From positions 1 through 64,000 of the forward strand of contig NZ_JAPKFL010000002.1 of NCBI RefSeq assembly GCF_026262575.1: a DNA stretch of 64,000 nucleotides. The letters run 5' to 3'. The notes under the pieces are model-generated. The model was given only the letters and a program-made list of their open reading frames with translations, did not search any database and had not been told where the DNA came from. This stretch comes from Streptomyces marinisediminis. GTDB lineage: Bacteria > Actinomycetota > Actinomycetes > Streptomycetales > Streptomycetaceae. Below, piece after piece: positions 46,457 through 56,592 of the stretch; the stretch's first letter is position 1; each line of letters opens with the position of its first letter. A program made the translations under genes and the position numbers.

Positions 46457-46475
46457 TAAGGTAAACCTAACCTTA
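46457..46475. promoter_or_regulatory. Iron box (DmdR1/IdeR operator) before bfd
   Basis: TAAGGTAAACCTAACCTTA is an almost perfect palindrome matching the IdeR/DmdR1 consensus at nearly every conserved position. It lies 32 bp upstream of bfd. The DmdR1-Fe(II) repressor would block bfd when iron is plentiful. Confidence 0.85.
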
Positions 46476-46589
46476 CCGTCCCTGCGGAGCCCGCGAAAGT
46501 CCGGGGGGCGCGGATCGCTGTGACCCACGCCCCACCGTGCCGTGCCCAGTAATCCCGCGCCCCGTGCCCCGGGGCGCGGGACCGACCGG

Positions 46590-47939
46590 TCACTGGTGCC
46601 GGTACATCTCCGCGACGAGGAACGCCAGGTCCAGCGACTGGCTGCGGTTAAGCCGGGGGTCGCAGGCCGTCTCGTAGCGCTGGTGCAGGTCGTCGACGAA
46701 GATCTCGTCGCCGCCGCCCACGCACTCGGTGACGTCGTCGCCGGTCAGCTCCATGTGGATGCCGCCGGGGTGGGTGCCCAGGGCCTTGTGCACCTCGAAG
46801 AAGCCCTTGACCTCGTCCAGGACGTCGTCGAAGCGGCGGGTCTTGTGGCCGGAGGCGGCCTCGAAGGTGTTGCCGTGCATCGGGTCCGAGACCCACGCCA
46901 CCTGGGCGCCGGAGGCGGCCACCTTCTCCACCAGCGTCGGCAGCTTGTCGCGGATGCGGTCCGCGCCCATGCGGGTGATGAACGTCAGCCGGCCCGGCTC
47001 GCGCTCCGGGTCCAGCCGCTCGACGAGGGTGAGCGCCTCCTCGGGCGTCGTCGTCGGCCCGAGCTTGACGCCGATGGGGTTGTGGATGCGCGAGGCGAAC
47101 TCGATGTGCGCGCCGTCGAGCTGGCGGGTGCGCTCACCGATCCAGACCATGTGCGCGGAGACGTCGTACAGCTTCCCCGTCCGGGAGTCGACGCGGGTGA
47201 GGGCGCTCTCGTAGTCGAGCAGCAGCGCCTCGTGCGAGGAGAAGAACTCCACGGTGCGGAACTCCTCCGGGTCCACCCCGCAGGCGTGCATGAAGTTCAT
47301 CGCGCGGTCGATCTCGCGGGCCACCGACTCGTAGCGCTGCCCCGAGGGCGAGTTCTTCACGAAGTCCTGGTTCCAGGCGTGCACCTGCCGCAGATCCGCG
47401 TAACCGCCGGTGGTGAAGGCGCGCACCAGGTTCAGCGTGGAGGCCGACGCCTGGTACATGCGCTTGAGCCGCTGCGGGTCCGGGGTGCGCGCCTCGGCGG
47501 TGAACTCGAACCCGTTGACCGAGTCGCCCCGGTAGGTGGGCAGCGTCACGCCGTCGCGCGTCTCCGTCGGCTTGGAGCGCGGCTTGCTGTACTGGCCGGC
47601 GATGCGGCCGACCTTGACCACCGGCACCGAACCCGCGTAGGTCAGCACCGCGCCCATCTGCAGCAGCGTCTTGAGCTTGTTGCGGATGTGCTCGGCGGAG
47701 ACCGCGTCGAACGCCTCGGCGCAGTCGCCCCCTTGGAGCAGGAACGCCTCGCCGCGCGCGACGGCACCCATCCGCTCCCTGAGCTGGTCGCACTCGCCGG
47801 CGAAGACCAGCGGGGGATACGACTCCAGCTCGGCGATCACGTCGCGCAGAGCCTTCTGGTCCGGGTAGTCAGGCTGCTGCGCCGCGGGAAGGGCTCGCCA
47901 GGTGGCGGCGGGGGTGCTGCTCTCAGCGTTCACGGTCAC
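46590..47939 (-). CDS. Class II DAHP synthase (449 aa)
   Basis: First enzyme of the shikimate pathway, condensing PEP and erythrose-4-phosphate. Plant-like class II (AroA-II): YPPLVFAGECDQLRERMGAVARGEAFLLQGGDCAEAF, KVGRIAGQYSKPRS, WIGERTRQLDGAHIEFASRIHNPIGVKLGP, and MTGDDVTECVGG-type end (ELTGDDVTECVGGGDEIFVDDLHQRYETACDPRLN). Length matches the family. GTG start. It supplies chorismate for the trpEG gene 10 kb downstream. The 114-bp gap to the bfd iron box holds nothing else I can name. Confidence 0.95.
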   Translation of the reverse strand: MTVNAESSTPAATWRALPAAQQPDYPDQKALRDVIAELESYPPLVFAGECDQLRERMGAVARGEAFLLQGGDCAEAFDAVSAEHIRNKLKTLLQMGAVLTYAGSVPVVKVGRIAGQYSKPRSKPTETRDGVTLPTYRGDSVNGFEFTAEARTPDPQRLKRMYQASASTLNLVRAFTTGGYADLRQVHAWNQDFVKNSPSGQRYESVAREIDRAMNFMHACGVDPEEFRTVEFFSSHEALLLDYESALTRVDSRTGKLYDVSAHMVWIGERTRQLDGAHIEFASRIHNPIGVKLGPTTTPEEALTLVERLDPEREPGRLTFITRMGADRIRDKLPTLVEKVAASGAQVAWVSDPMHGNTFEAASGHKTRRFDDVLDEVKGFFEVHKALGTHPGGIHMELTGDDVTECVGGGDEIFVDDLHQRYETACDPRLNRSQSLDLAFLVAEMYRHQ

Positions 47940-48057
47940 GGCACCAGACTACGGCGTGCCGGGTGGCGCCCCGCCCCGTGCCCGGTTAGTGAGACGCGCC
48001 CGCCTCACGCTCCCCACGCTCCCGGAGGCGGTCGCGGGCGCCGGGCCGAGCGCGCCT

Positions 48058-48091
48058 CCGCCCCGGCAGGCCGGTGGGCCTGCCGGGGCGG
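48058..48091 (-). terminator. Terminator of the isocitrate dehydrogenase gene
   Basis: Perfect 15-bp stem, CCGCCCCGGCAGGCC (48058-48072) with GGCCTGCCGGGGCGG (48077-48091), loop GGTG, about 56 bp after the idh stop on the minus strand. Confidence 0.8.
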
Positions 48092-48147
48092 CGGGACGCG
48101 CCGGCGCGGTGGCCGGTCCGGGTCTCGCCCCGGACCGGCACCCGGGG

Positions 48148-50367
<2,220 letters not shown>

Positions 50368-50396
50368 CGGGTGCTCTCCGCTCCGCATCTGCAACA

Positions 50397-50414
50397 TTGC
50401 TCGACATCAAGATA
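50397..50414. promoter_or_regulatory. Candidate TamR/UrtR-type MarR operator before idh
   Basis: On the minus strand TATCTTGATGTCGAGCAA, an imperfect 18-bp palindrome resembling the TATCTTGA-N2-TCAAGATA operators of the UrtR/PecS/TamR group. From memory, TamR in S. coelicolor senses citrate-type ligands and regulates aconitase and isocitrate dehydrogenase, which fits the gene behind it. About 30 bp upstream of the idh start. Confidence 0.5.
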
Positions 50415-50791
50415 TCTCGCGCACCGGTCCGCGTCGAAGCCGCGTCCCGGTCCCGGCGCGAGCGCCGCCCGCACGGCCCCGCGCGGCGCGCCGCCGGTGC
50501 CGCCCCGGCGTCCCGCGGGCGGCCGCGCGGGGCCCGGCCGACACGCGCCCCCGGGTTCCGCCGCACGCCTTCGGGCCCCGGGCGGCCCGTCCGTCCGCAC
50601 CCGGGGCGCGGCGCCGTGCGGCAGCGCGTGCCTGGGGCCCCGGCCCGCCTCCTCCCCGGCCGCGCCCGGGCCGCGCCGCGCACCGGCCGCCGTGCGACCC
50701 GGTGCGCGGCGTCCGGTGCGCGGGCACCTCGGCGGGCGCGCACCGGGCGCCGGACCCGGGCGCGCCGCGGGGTGCCTCCGGGCACGCCGGA

Positions 50792-50824
50792 GGGCCGGGC
50801 GGCCGCGTCACCGCCGCCCGGCCC
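50792..50824 (-). terminator. Terminator of the DHA2 exporter gene
   Basis: Perfect 12-bp stem, GGGCCGGGCGGC (50792-50803) with GCCGCCCGGCCC (50813-50824), 9-nt loop, 14 bp after the exporter stop. The stretch 50415-50791 has no supportable gene. Confidence 0.75.
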
Positions 50825-50838
50825 CCGCGCGGACGCGC

Positions 50839-52398
50839 TCAGTGAGCGGGCTCGTCCGCCGCGGCGTCGCTCTTCTCGGCCACGTCCTCGTCCCCGGGCC
50901 GCTCGCGCAGCATCAGGCCGACGAGGAGGGCCATCCCGGCCAGCATCAGCGCCAGCACGCCGGAGGTGAGCTGCATGCCGTAGGTGAAGGCGTCCCGGGA
51001 GACGTCGAGCACCTTGGCGGCCAGGTCCGCGGGCAGTTGCTCCGCCAGCGAGACGGCGCCGGCGAGGGTGTCGGCCGTCTGGGCGTCCTGCTCGGACACC
51101 TCCGACGGCAGGGAGTCGGCGACCGCGGCGCTGTAGACGGCGGCGCCGAGGCTGCCCGCCAGCGCCACACCCAGGGCGATGCCCAGCTCGTTGCCGGTCT
51201 CGGCGACACCGGACGCGGTGCCCGCCCGTTCCGGGGGTGCGGCGCCGAGGATCTGGTCGTAGCTGAGCGCCCACACGATGTTGATCGCCAGGTTCATCAC
51301 GACGAAGGTGAGCACGGTCGGCACCAGGCTCTGCACCGCCCACACCGCGACCGCGAGGCTGCCCGCCGCCAGGCTGAGGCCGGCGGTGATGACCTGGGGC
51401 GGGGTGAAGACCTTGGTGAAGGCCGGACCCAGCAGCGCGCCGACGACGCCGGCGAGCATGCCCGGCAGCGTCCACAGCCCGGCCCGCAGCGGGGACAGGC
51501 CGAGCACGAGCTGCAGGTACTGCATCAGGAAGAACTGGAAGGCCGCCAGGGTGAACAGCGGCATCACCAGGGCGCCGAGGGAGACGCTGAACCGGCGGCG
51601 GGCGAAGAGCGCCAGGTCCAGCAGCGGGTCCGGCAGCCACCGCTGACGGCGCAGGAAGAGGAAGCCGACGGCCAGGCCCACCACCACCATGGCCACGGCC
51701 ACCAGGACGGAGCCGCCGCTGGCGATCTCCTTGATGCCGTAGACGATCGTGATCAGCGAGGCCATGAGCAGCCCGACGCTGGTCATGTCGATCTTGCCGG
51801 TGGCCTCGGTGTCCCGGTACTCCGGCACCACGATCGGACCCAGCACCAGCAGCAGCGCCATCACCGGCAGCGCGAGCAGGAACACCGAACCCCACCAGAA
51901 GTGCTCCAGCATCGCCCCGCCGACCACTGGCCCGGCGGCGTTGCCGACGCTGAAGGCGGTGCTCCACACGGCGATCGCAAGCCGCCGCTGGTTCTCGTCG
52001 AGGAACATGTTCGTGACGAGGGAGAGTGTGGAGGGCAACAGGGTGGCGCCCGTGAGCCCCAGCAGCGCCCGGGTCGCGATCACCATCTCCGGACTGGTGG
52101 AGTAGGCCGTCAGCGCGGAGGCCAGGGCGAACAGGACGCTGCCGACGAGCAGCAGTTTCCGGCGGCCGATCCGGTCACCGAGTGCGCCCATCGGGACCAG
52201 CATGCCGGCGATCACGAACCCGTAGATGTCCACGATCCACAGCGTCTCGACGCTGCTCGGCCGCAGCTCCGTGGCGAGGTGCGGCAGCACCAGGTGCAAG
52301 ACGGTGAAGTCCAGCCCGATCAGGAGGGCCGGCGCGGTGAGCGTGGCCAGCCCGATCCACTCGCGCACACCTGCCTTGGGGACGGCTTCGGTCGTCAT
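50839..52398 (-). CDS. DHA2-family 14-TM MFS exporter (519 aa)
   Basis: Drug:H+ antiporter of the EmrB/QacA type. Motif A is [24 protein letters not shown]; antiporter motif C is in [26 protein letters not shown]. The N-terminal membrane motif D1 is [14 protein letters not shown]. About fourteen spans and an acidic tail. ATG with GAGGAG 7 nt upstream. It lies 95 bp after the methyltransferase gene on the same strand; that gap holds an inverted repeat GACCG / CGGTC (52432-52447). Substrate unknown. Confidence 0.9.
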   Translation of the reverse strand: MTTEAVPKAGVREWIGLATLTAPALLIGLDFTVLHLVLPHLATELRPSSVETLWIVDIYGFVIAGMLVPMGALGDRIGRRKLLLVGSVLFALASALTAYSTSPEMVIATRALLGLTGATLLPSTLSLVTNMFLDENQRRLAIAVWSTAFSVGNAAGPVVGGAMLEHFWWGSVFLLALPVMALLLVLGPIVVPEYRDTEATGKIDMTSVGLLMASLITIVYGIKEIASGGSVLVAVAMVVVGLAVGFLFLRRQRWLPDPLLDLALFARRRFSVSLGALVMPLFTLAAFQFFLMQYLQLVLGLSPLRAGLWTLPGMLAGVVGALLGPAFTKVFTPPQVITAGLSLAAGSLAVAVWAVQSLVPTVLTFVVMNLAINIVWALSYDQILGAAPPERAGTASGVAETGNELGIALGVALAGSLGAAVYSAAVADSLPSEVSEQDAQTADTLAGAVSLAEQLPADLAAKVLDVSRDAFTYGMQLTSGVLALMLAGMALLVGLMLRERPGDEDVAEKSDAAADEPAH

Positions 52399-52493
52399 CG
52401 AACAACTCCTCAGATCACTACTGAAACGGAAAGACCGATCGCACGGTCACGCGAGGGAGGCGGGGGGCTGACGTTCCGGACGGGGCCGCATCC

Positions 52494-53282
52494 TCAGCAC
52501 CGCCGGAACTCGTACAGCGTGAAGTCCATCTCCACCACGCCGTCCCCGGCGGGGGCGGCCGTGGCGGTGGACGCGGGAGCGGCGGTGGGGGAGGCTCCGG
52601 CCCGCGGCGCGGCGCCGATGTCCTCCCCCGCGGGTAAGACGACCGACTCCGTGCGGTACCTGCGGCCTTCGAACCCCGCCGCCAGCGCCGAGGCGAGCGT
52701 CTTGCGCGGGTTGCCCATCGCCTCGCTGGTGCCGAGGTAGACGCGCCCGCCCGGCGCCAGGTGGCGCTGGACCTCCCGGAAGAACCGGCGCTGCAGCGCA
52801 TAGCCGGGATCGAAGATCGCCCGCTCCAGCTCCCGCTCGCACGACCGGTCTTCGGGCGCCTCGATGAAGGGGGCGTTCCAGAAGACGAGGTCGAACGTGT
52901 CGGCCGCCTCCAGGGGAGCGAAGAGGTCGCCGGCCAGGGCGGTCACCCGGTCCGCGACCCCGTGACGGGCGGCGTTGCGCCGGGCGTTCTCCACGGCCGA
53001 GGGAACGACGTCCACGGCCACCACCGGCCCGCAGCCGCGCTGCGCCGCGATCACCGAGGTGACGCCCGCGCCGCAGCCCATCTCCAGGAAGCGGCAGCCC
53101 TCCGCGTAGGGCAGCCAGGAGGAGAACAGGGCCGTGCCCTGATCGTGGTACGGGGGCCACACCCCCGGAAGGAGGTCCCACTCCCGGTCCAGCAGCGAGA
53201 ACGTCGTCCGGGGCACGACGCCCGGGCCGTCGACCCGCGACAGGGCCCAACACCCCAGTGCGTAGCCGAGCTCGTTGTCCAT
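52494..53282 (-). CDS. HemK/PrmC-like methyltransferase (262 aa)
   Basis: Class I SAM methyltransferase. Motif I is FLEMGCGAGVTSVIAAQRGCGPVVAVDVVPSAVENARRNAARHG. Motif IV is DLVFWNAPFIE, an NAPF variant of the NPPY motif used by N-methyltransferases on Gln/Asn/adenine. GGRVYLGTSEAMGN follows; an Ala/Thr/Pro-rich insert near 225-245 is unusual. The ATG at 53282 is chosen because GGGAGGG lies just upstream. Neighbouring exporters suggest natural-product modification or self-protection, but there is no direct proof. The 358-bp gap upstream (53283-53640) is less G+C-rich; I see no gene in it. Confidence 0.75.
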   Translation of the reverse strand: MDNELGYALGCWALSRVDGPGVVPRTTFSLLDREWDLLPGVWPPYHDQGTALFSSWLPYAEGCRFLEMGCGAGVTSVIAAQRGCGPVVAVDVVPSAVENARRNAARHGVADRVTALAGDLFAPLEAADTFDLVFWNAPFIEAPEDRSCERELERAIFDPGYALQRRFFREVQRHLAPGGRVYLGTSEAMGNPRKTLASALAAGFEGRRYRTESVVLPAGEDIGAAPRAGASPTAAPASTATAAPAGDGVVEMDFTLYEFRRC

Positions 53283-53640
53283 ACGCCCTCCCGTCACGGC
53301 AACCTGCGTATCCGTCCGCCTGGGACACCGTCACGCCGGCACCGGGGGACGCCGGCCACGTCAGCCGGCATCCACCAGCGGCCGCTCGCCGCTGTTCCAG
53401 ACCCGCTCACCACCGCGACCACCAGGCCGCACACCACCACCCAGCGCGACCGAACGCCGTTCCGGCCGCACGGAGGGTTCCGCACGGCACATCACACCTC
53501 AACGCGAACGAAAACACCCAAAACGGCACAAGTTCGGTCGTGCAGAATATTCGCAGGGGCCGGAGTTCATGGTCAAACGTTGTCCCGGAAACGGCAACAG
53601 AGCCCCGAGCACCCTGGTGAGCGCACCCGTGCGCAGGAGG

Positions 53641-54831
53641 TCACCCCCGGCGGCCGAGCCGGCGGTCCACGAGCATGGCCGGGATCGCGAGCAGGGCCAG
53701 TCCGGCACCGATCCACGGCAGCGAGCGCAGACCGGCGTCGGCGTGCAGGGCGACACCGGCGAGCGCGGGCACGATGCTGATGCCGAGCTGGAACGCCGAG
53801 ACGGTGGTGGCCCCGGCGAGCGTGGGCGCCTGCGCGGCGATGGTGAACACCCGCCCGTAGATGGCCGGGTTGAGCAGGAACGCCATGACGCCGAGTACCA
53901 GCACGAGGGGGATGACGAACAGCGCGTGCCCGGCGAGCGCGGCGAGCAGCACGGAGGAGGCCGCGATGCCGAGCGCCCCGGCCACGAACGCGGACAGGGG
54001 CCGCTTGTCGGATATCCGGCCGCCGACGGAGAGGCCGGCGAACGCGCCGACGCCGAACAGGGTGAGGACCGCGGGCACCCACACCTCCGGCAGCCGCGTC
54101 ACGTCCGTCAGGAACGCCGCCAGGTAGTTGTACGTGAGCATGTACGCGGCGGTGCTCAGCAGGGTGGCCGCGTAGACCACCCACAGCCCGGGCCGGCGCA
54201 TCGTGCTCAGTTCGCGCCGCACGCTGGGCTCCTGGTCCGACCTGGTCTCGGGGACGGCGGCCAGGGTGAGCACCGCGCCGAGGACGGTGAGGACCGCGAC
54301 GGCCCAGAAGCCGCCGCGCCAGCCGGTGAAGTGGCTGAGCAGCGCGCTGGCCGGACCGCCACCGATCATCGCGAGGCTGAGCCCGCTGACGACCACGCCC
54401 GAGGCGCGGGCGGTCCGGTCCGGCGGCACCAGGCTGATCGCGGTCACGGCGGCGACCGCCCAGTAGCCCGCGTAGGCCAGGCCGCAGAGGAACCGGGTGG
54501 CCAGGAGCACGCCGTAGTCGTCGGTGACCAGGCCGAGCACCACCGAGGCGGCGAAGACGGCCTGCGTCACCACCAGGGTCGTCCGCCGGGGCCAGCGCAG
54601 CGTCAGCACGGCCAGGGGCGGCCCGCCGACGACCACGCCGATGGCGAAGGCCGAGATCAGCGCACCGGCGGCGGACAGGGAGATCTGCAGGTCGTCGGCG
54701 ATGGCCGGCAGGACCCCGGCGAGCAGGAACTCCGCGCTGCCCATGGCGAACAGGTTGAACGCGAGCAGGTAGACGGCCCGTGGCAGCCCCCTGCGGACCG
54801 GAACCGTCTCCTGCGCGGTGGGGGCGGTCAT
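53641..54831 (-). CDS. Cmx/CmlR-like 12-TM MFS exporter (396 aa)
   Basis: Drug exporter of the DHA1 family that includes actinobacterial chloramphenicol exporters. The N-terminus RAVYLLAFNLFAMGSAEFLLAGVLPAIADDLQISLSAAGALISAFAIGVVVGGPPLAVLTLRWPRR is typical. Motif C is in SGLSLAMIGGGPASALLSHFTGWRGGFW. Specific drug is not provable by eye. Its ATG overlaps the stop of a 38-codon leader ORF, and its Shine-Dalgarno (GGTGGGGG) lies in the 3' arm of a 10-bp hairpin, implying conditional translation. Confidence 0.87.
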   Translation of the reverse strand: MTAPTAQETVPVRRGLPRAVYLLAFNLFAMGSAEFLLAGVLPAIADDLQISLSAAGALISAFAIGVVVGGPPLAVLTLRWPRRTTLVVTQAVFAASVVLGLVTDDYGVLLATRFLCGLAYAGYWAVAAVTAISLVPPDRTARASGVVVSGLSLAMIGGGPASALLSHFTGWRGGFWAVAVLTVLGAVLTLAAVPETRSDQEPSVRRELSTMRRPGLWVVYAATLLSTAAYMLTYNYLAAFLTDVTRLPEVWVPAVLTLFGVGAFAGLSVGGRISDKRPLSAFVAGALGIAASSVLLAALAGHALFVIPLVLVLGVMAFLLNPAIYGRVFTIAAQAPTLAGATTVSAFQLGISIVPALAGVALHADAGLRSLPWIGAGLALLAIPAMLVDRRLGRRG

Positions 54832-54944
54832 CGGACGCCCCCACCGACCTGGGAGTGACGCACGAGCGGGCGCGTGGGGGCGTGGCCGGGCACCGGGGCG
54901 GCCGGCGGCTCCACCGGCGCCGCGCGCTGGACGGGTGAACGCAT
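54828..54944 (-). CDS. Leader ORF of the Cmx/CmlR-like exporter (38 aa)
   Basis: Small ORF with an excellent Shine-Dalgarno (AGGAG, 7-nt spacing, ATG at 54944). The peptide is Pro/Ala-rich: MRSPVQRAAPVEPPAAPVPG, then HAPTRPLVRHSQVGGGVR. Its TGA overlaps the exporter ATG by 4 bp. Codons 21-24 form the 5' arm of the hairpin that hides the exporter's ribosome site. Leader peptides of this kind are known in drug-inducible translational attenuation; translational coupling is the simpler alternative. Confidence 0.65.
   Translation of the reverse strand: MRSPVQRAAPVEPPAAPVPGHAPTRPLVRHSQVGGGVR
54835..54883 (-). promoter_or_regulatory. Shine-Dalgarno-sequestering hairpin between leader ORF and exporter
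   Basis: In the mRNA, ACGCCCCCAC (54883 to 54874) pairs perfectly with GTGGGGGCGT (54844 to 54835), 29-nt loop. The 3' arm contains the GTGGGGG ribosome site, ending 3 nt before the exporter ATG. The 5' arm is inside the leader ORF. A ribosome pausing just before or on codons 17-24, or one reading through to the stop, would open it. Confidence 0.7.
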
Positions 54945-54981
54945 CTTCGGGCTCCTGAACAGTGGGACGGGAGGGGACGCG

Positions 54982-55131
54982 TCACGCACCGGCGGACGGC
55001 CCCCGTCGCCCCCCGCGCTCGGCACGGACGGTTTCGGCGTGGACGTTCGGCGCGGACGGCTCGGCGGCCAGCGCCGGGGTCGCGGTGGTCGCCTTCGGCC
55101 CGCAGAGTGGTCCGCCGAATGCCGTACGCAC
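54982..55131 (-). CDS. Possible small ORF (49 aa), weak
   Basis: A GTG-started frame with fair codon bias (TAFGGPLCGPKATTATPALA, EPSAPNVHAETVRAERGG) in the 496-bp spacer between the TetR gene and the leader ORF. There is no good Shine-Dalgarno and no recognised domain; it may be chance. I list it because nothing else explains the coding-like bias there. Confidence 0.2.
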   Translation of the reverse strand: MRTAFGGPLCGPKATTATPALAAEPSAPNVHAETVRAERGGRRGPSAGA

Positions 55132-55365
55132 AACTCTTGTTGCCGATGCTGGAACGCGGCGCCCGGCCCGTCGCCGCGGGCCCGTCGAAGGTGAGGGCGG
55201 GTCAAGAGGACCACCCCGCCCGGGCGTCGGGCGGCCCACACGAGCGCCGCCGGCCGGGCCCGCGCGACGGACCGCCGCCTCGGGGACCACGGACGCCGGG
55301 CCGCAGGGCTGACGCTCCGTCGACGAGACGGAGCGCGGAGCGGCGCGGGGAACGACGCGCGACGC

Positions 55366-55426
55366 GGGCGCGACGCACGGCACGAGGGCGACACCGCACG
55401 GGCGCGACGCGCGGCACGAGGGCGAC
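55366..55426. repeat. Two 27-bp direct repeats after the TetR gene
   Basis: 55366-55392 and 55400-55426 are identical except for one base (core GGGCGCGACGC, then GGCACGAGGGCGAC), separated by 7 bp. They lie just downstream of the TetR stop codon. Origin and role unknown. Confidence 0.6.
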
Positions 55427-55440
55427 GCGGCGCGGCCCGC

Positions 55441-56031
55441 TCACCGCGTGCGGAGGGCCTCCAGCATGCGGGTCAGGGCGCGGACGGTCGCCGGGAGCGC
55501 GTCCGGGTCGTCCGTGGCCGCCAGCCACAGGGCGGCCTCGTTCATGGCCCCGGAGAGGAGGTGGGTGAGCGGGGCGACGGGCTGCGCGGGCAGCTCGCCC
55601 GCGTCGACGAGCGCGGTCAGCGCTTCGCTCAGGTGGCGCACGGACGCGGCCTCGTCCAGCGCGCGCCACTGGGCCCAGCCCAGGACGGCCGGCCCGTCGA
55701 CCAGCATGACGCGCTGCACGCCCGGCGCCGTGCTCGCGCGCAGGAACGCCGTGCACCCCGCGACGAGCTGGTCCCACGGATCGTCGTGGGCGTCCGCCGC
55801 CCGGGCGACCTCGCGGGCGACGTCGAGCTGCACCTCTTCGAGCACGGCGCGGAAGAGGTCGGCCTTGCCGGTGAAGTGGTGGTAGAGCGCGCCCTTGGTC
55901 AGCCCGGCGCGCTGCACGATCTCCGCGAGCGCGACCTGTCCGTAGCCCGCGTCGGCGAACAGCCGCCTGCTCTCGGCCAGCAGCGCGCGCCGGCTCTCCG
56001 CCCGCTGCTCCGCCCGCGTCCTGCCCGCCAT
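55441..56031 (-). CDS. TetR family regulator, divergent from VOC gene (196 aa)
   Basis: N-terminal HTH: ESRRALLAESRRLFADAGYGQVALAEIVQRAGLTKGALYHHFTGKADLFRAVLEE. The C-terminal ligand domain has GVQRVMLVDGPAVLGWAQWRALDEAASVRHLSEAL. ATG with GGAGGGA upstream at about 10 nt. Faces the VOC gene across an 87-bp spacer with two related operators, so autorepression and repression of the VOC gene are likely. It could also control the exporter downstream, which lies on the same strand. Confidence 0.88.
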   Translation of the reverse strand: MAGRTRAEQRAESRRALLAESRRLFADAGYGQVALAEIVQRAGLTKGALYHHFTGKADLFRAVLEEVQLDVAREVARAADAHDDPWDQLVAGCTAFLRASTAPGVQRVMLVDGPAVLGWAQWRALDEAASVRHLSEALTALVDAGELPAQPVAPLTHLLSGAMNEAALWLAATDDPDALPATVRALTRMLEALRTR

Positions 56032-56050
56032 GCCGCGCCCGTCCCTCCGA

Positions 56051-56079
56051 TTGACCTACCAGCGGTATGCCCCTAGCGT
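56051..56079 (+). promoter_or_regulatory. VOC-gene promoter, consensus HrdB type
   Basis: TTGACC (56051-56056), 17-nt spacer, TAGCGT (56074-56079). The spacer holds one TetR operator (56056-56069) and the region just after the -10 holds the other (56083-56105). Confidence 0.75.
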
Positions 56080-56081
56080 AA
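56053..56081 (-). promoter_or_regulatory. Overlapping divergent promoter of the TetR gene
   Basis: Minus strand: TTACGC (56076-56081), 17-nt spacer, TAGGTC (56053-56058). It overlaps the VOC promoter almost completely, so one bound repressor could silence both. Confidence 0.5.
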
Positions 56082-56105
56082 CTTCACATACCGACGGTAT
56101 GTGAA
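56056..56105. promoter_or_regulatory. Two related TetR operators
   Basis: O1 is a perfect 23-bp palindrome, TTCACATACCG (56083-56093), A, CGGTATGTGAA (56095-56105). O2, CTACCAGCGGTATG (56056-56069), shares 11 of 14 positions with the O1 core. O2 lies in the spacer of both promoters; O1 covers the VOC transcription start. Confidence 0.75.
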
Positions 56106-56118
56106 AGGGGTTCCCACG

Positions 56119-56544
56119 ATGACGATGACGAAGCTGACCAGCATGTACCCGGTGCTGTGCACCGACCGCGTGGCGCAGTCGCGCGACTTCTACACCCGGC
56201 TGCTGGGGTTCGAGGTGACGTTCGAGGCCGACTGGTACGTCAGCCTGCGCCGGGCGGACCCGGCACGCCCCCACGAGCTGGCGCTGCTGGACCGCACCCA
56301 CCCGACGCTGCCCGCCGCCTACCGGGAGCCGGTGCGCGGCCTGCTGCTGAACTTCGAGGTGACCGACGTCGACGCCGAGTGGGAGCGGCTCGTCGTGCGC
56401 GGCGGCCTGAAGCCGGAACTGGAGCTGCGCACCGAGGACTTCGGGCAGCGGCACTTCATCGTGGCCGACCCCGGCGGGGTGCTCGTCGACGTCATCGCCC
56501 CGGTCGAGCCCACGGCCGAGTACGCCGGGAACTACACCGGATGA
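56119..56544 (+). CDS. VOC (glyoxalase/bleomycin-resistance) superfamily protein (141 aa)
   Basis: Single VOC-fold protein: [37 protein letters not shown], then [22 protein letters not shown] and [21 protein letters not shown]. The family includes metal-dependent glyoxalases, dioxygenases and drug-binding resistance proteins; metal ligands are not certain here. ATG at 56119 with AAGGGG 8 nt upstream. Controlled by the divergent TetR through two operators, which suggests induction by a specific small molecule. Confidence 0.85.
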   Translation: MTMTKLTSMYPVLCTDRVAQSRDFYTRLLGFEVTFEADWYVSLRRADPARPHELALLDRTHPTLPAAYREPVRGLLLNFEVTDVDAEWERLVVRGGLKPELELRTEDFGQRHFIVADPGGVLVDVIAPVEPTAEYAGNYTG

Positions 56545-56550
56545 CGCGGC

Positions 56551-56580
56551 GGGCCGGCCGCACGGGCGCGCGGCCGGCCC
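56551..56580. terminator. Convergent terminator between VOC and DUF839 genes
   Basis: GGGCCGGCCGC (56551-56561) with GCGGCCGGCCC (56570-56580): perfect 11-bp stem, 8-nt loop, in the 48-bp gap between the two convergent genes. Confidence 0.75.
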
Positions 56581-56592
56581 GGGGCCCGGGGG

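Noticed and set aside
53294..53485. Small minus-strand ORF with a hydrophobic stretch
   Set aside because: GTG start without a Shine-Dalgarno and coding bias weaker than its neighbours; it lies in the methyltransferase upstream region.
54828..55394. 188-codon ORF covering the leader region
   Set aside because: Arg/Pro-rich with no start signal; only its last 38 codons have a strong Shine-Dalgarno and are kept as the leader ORF.
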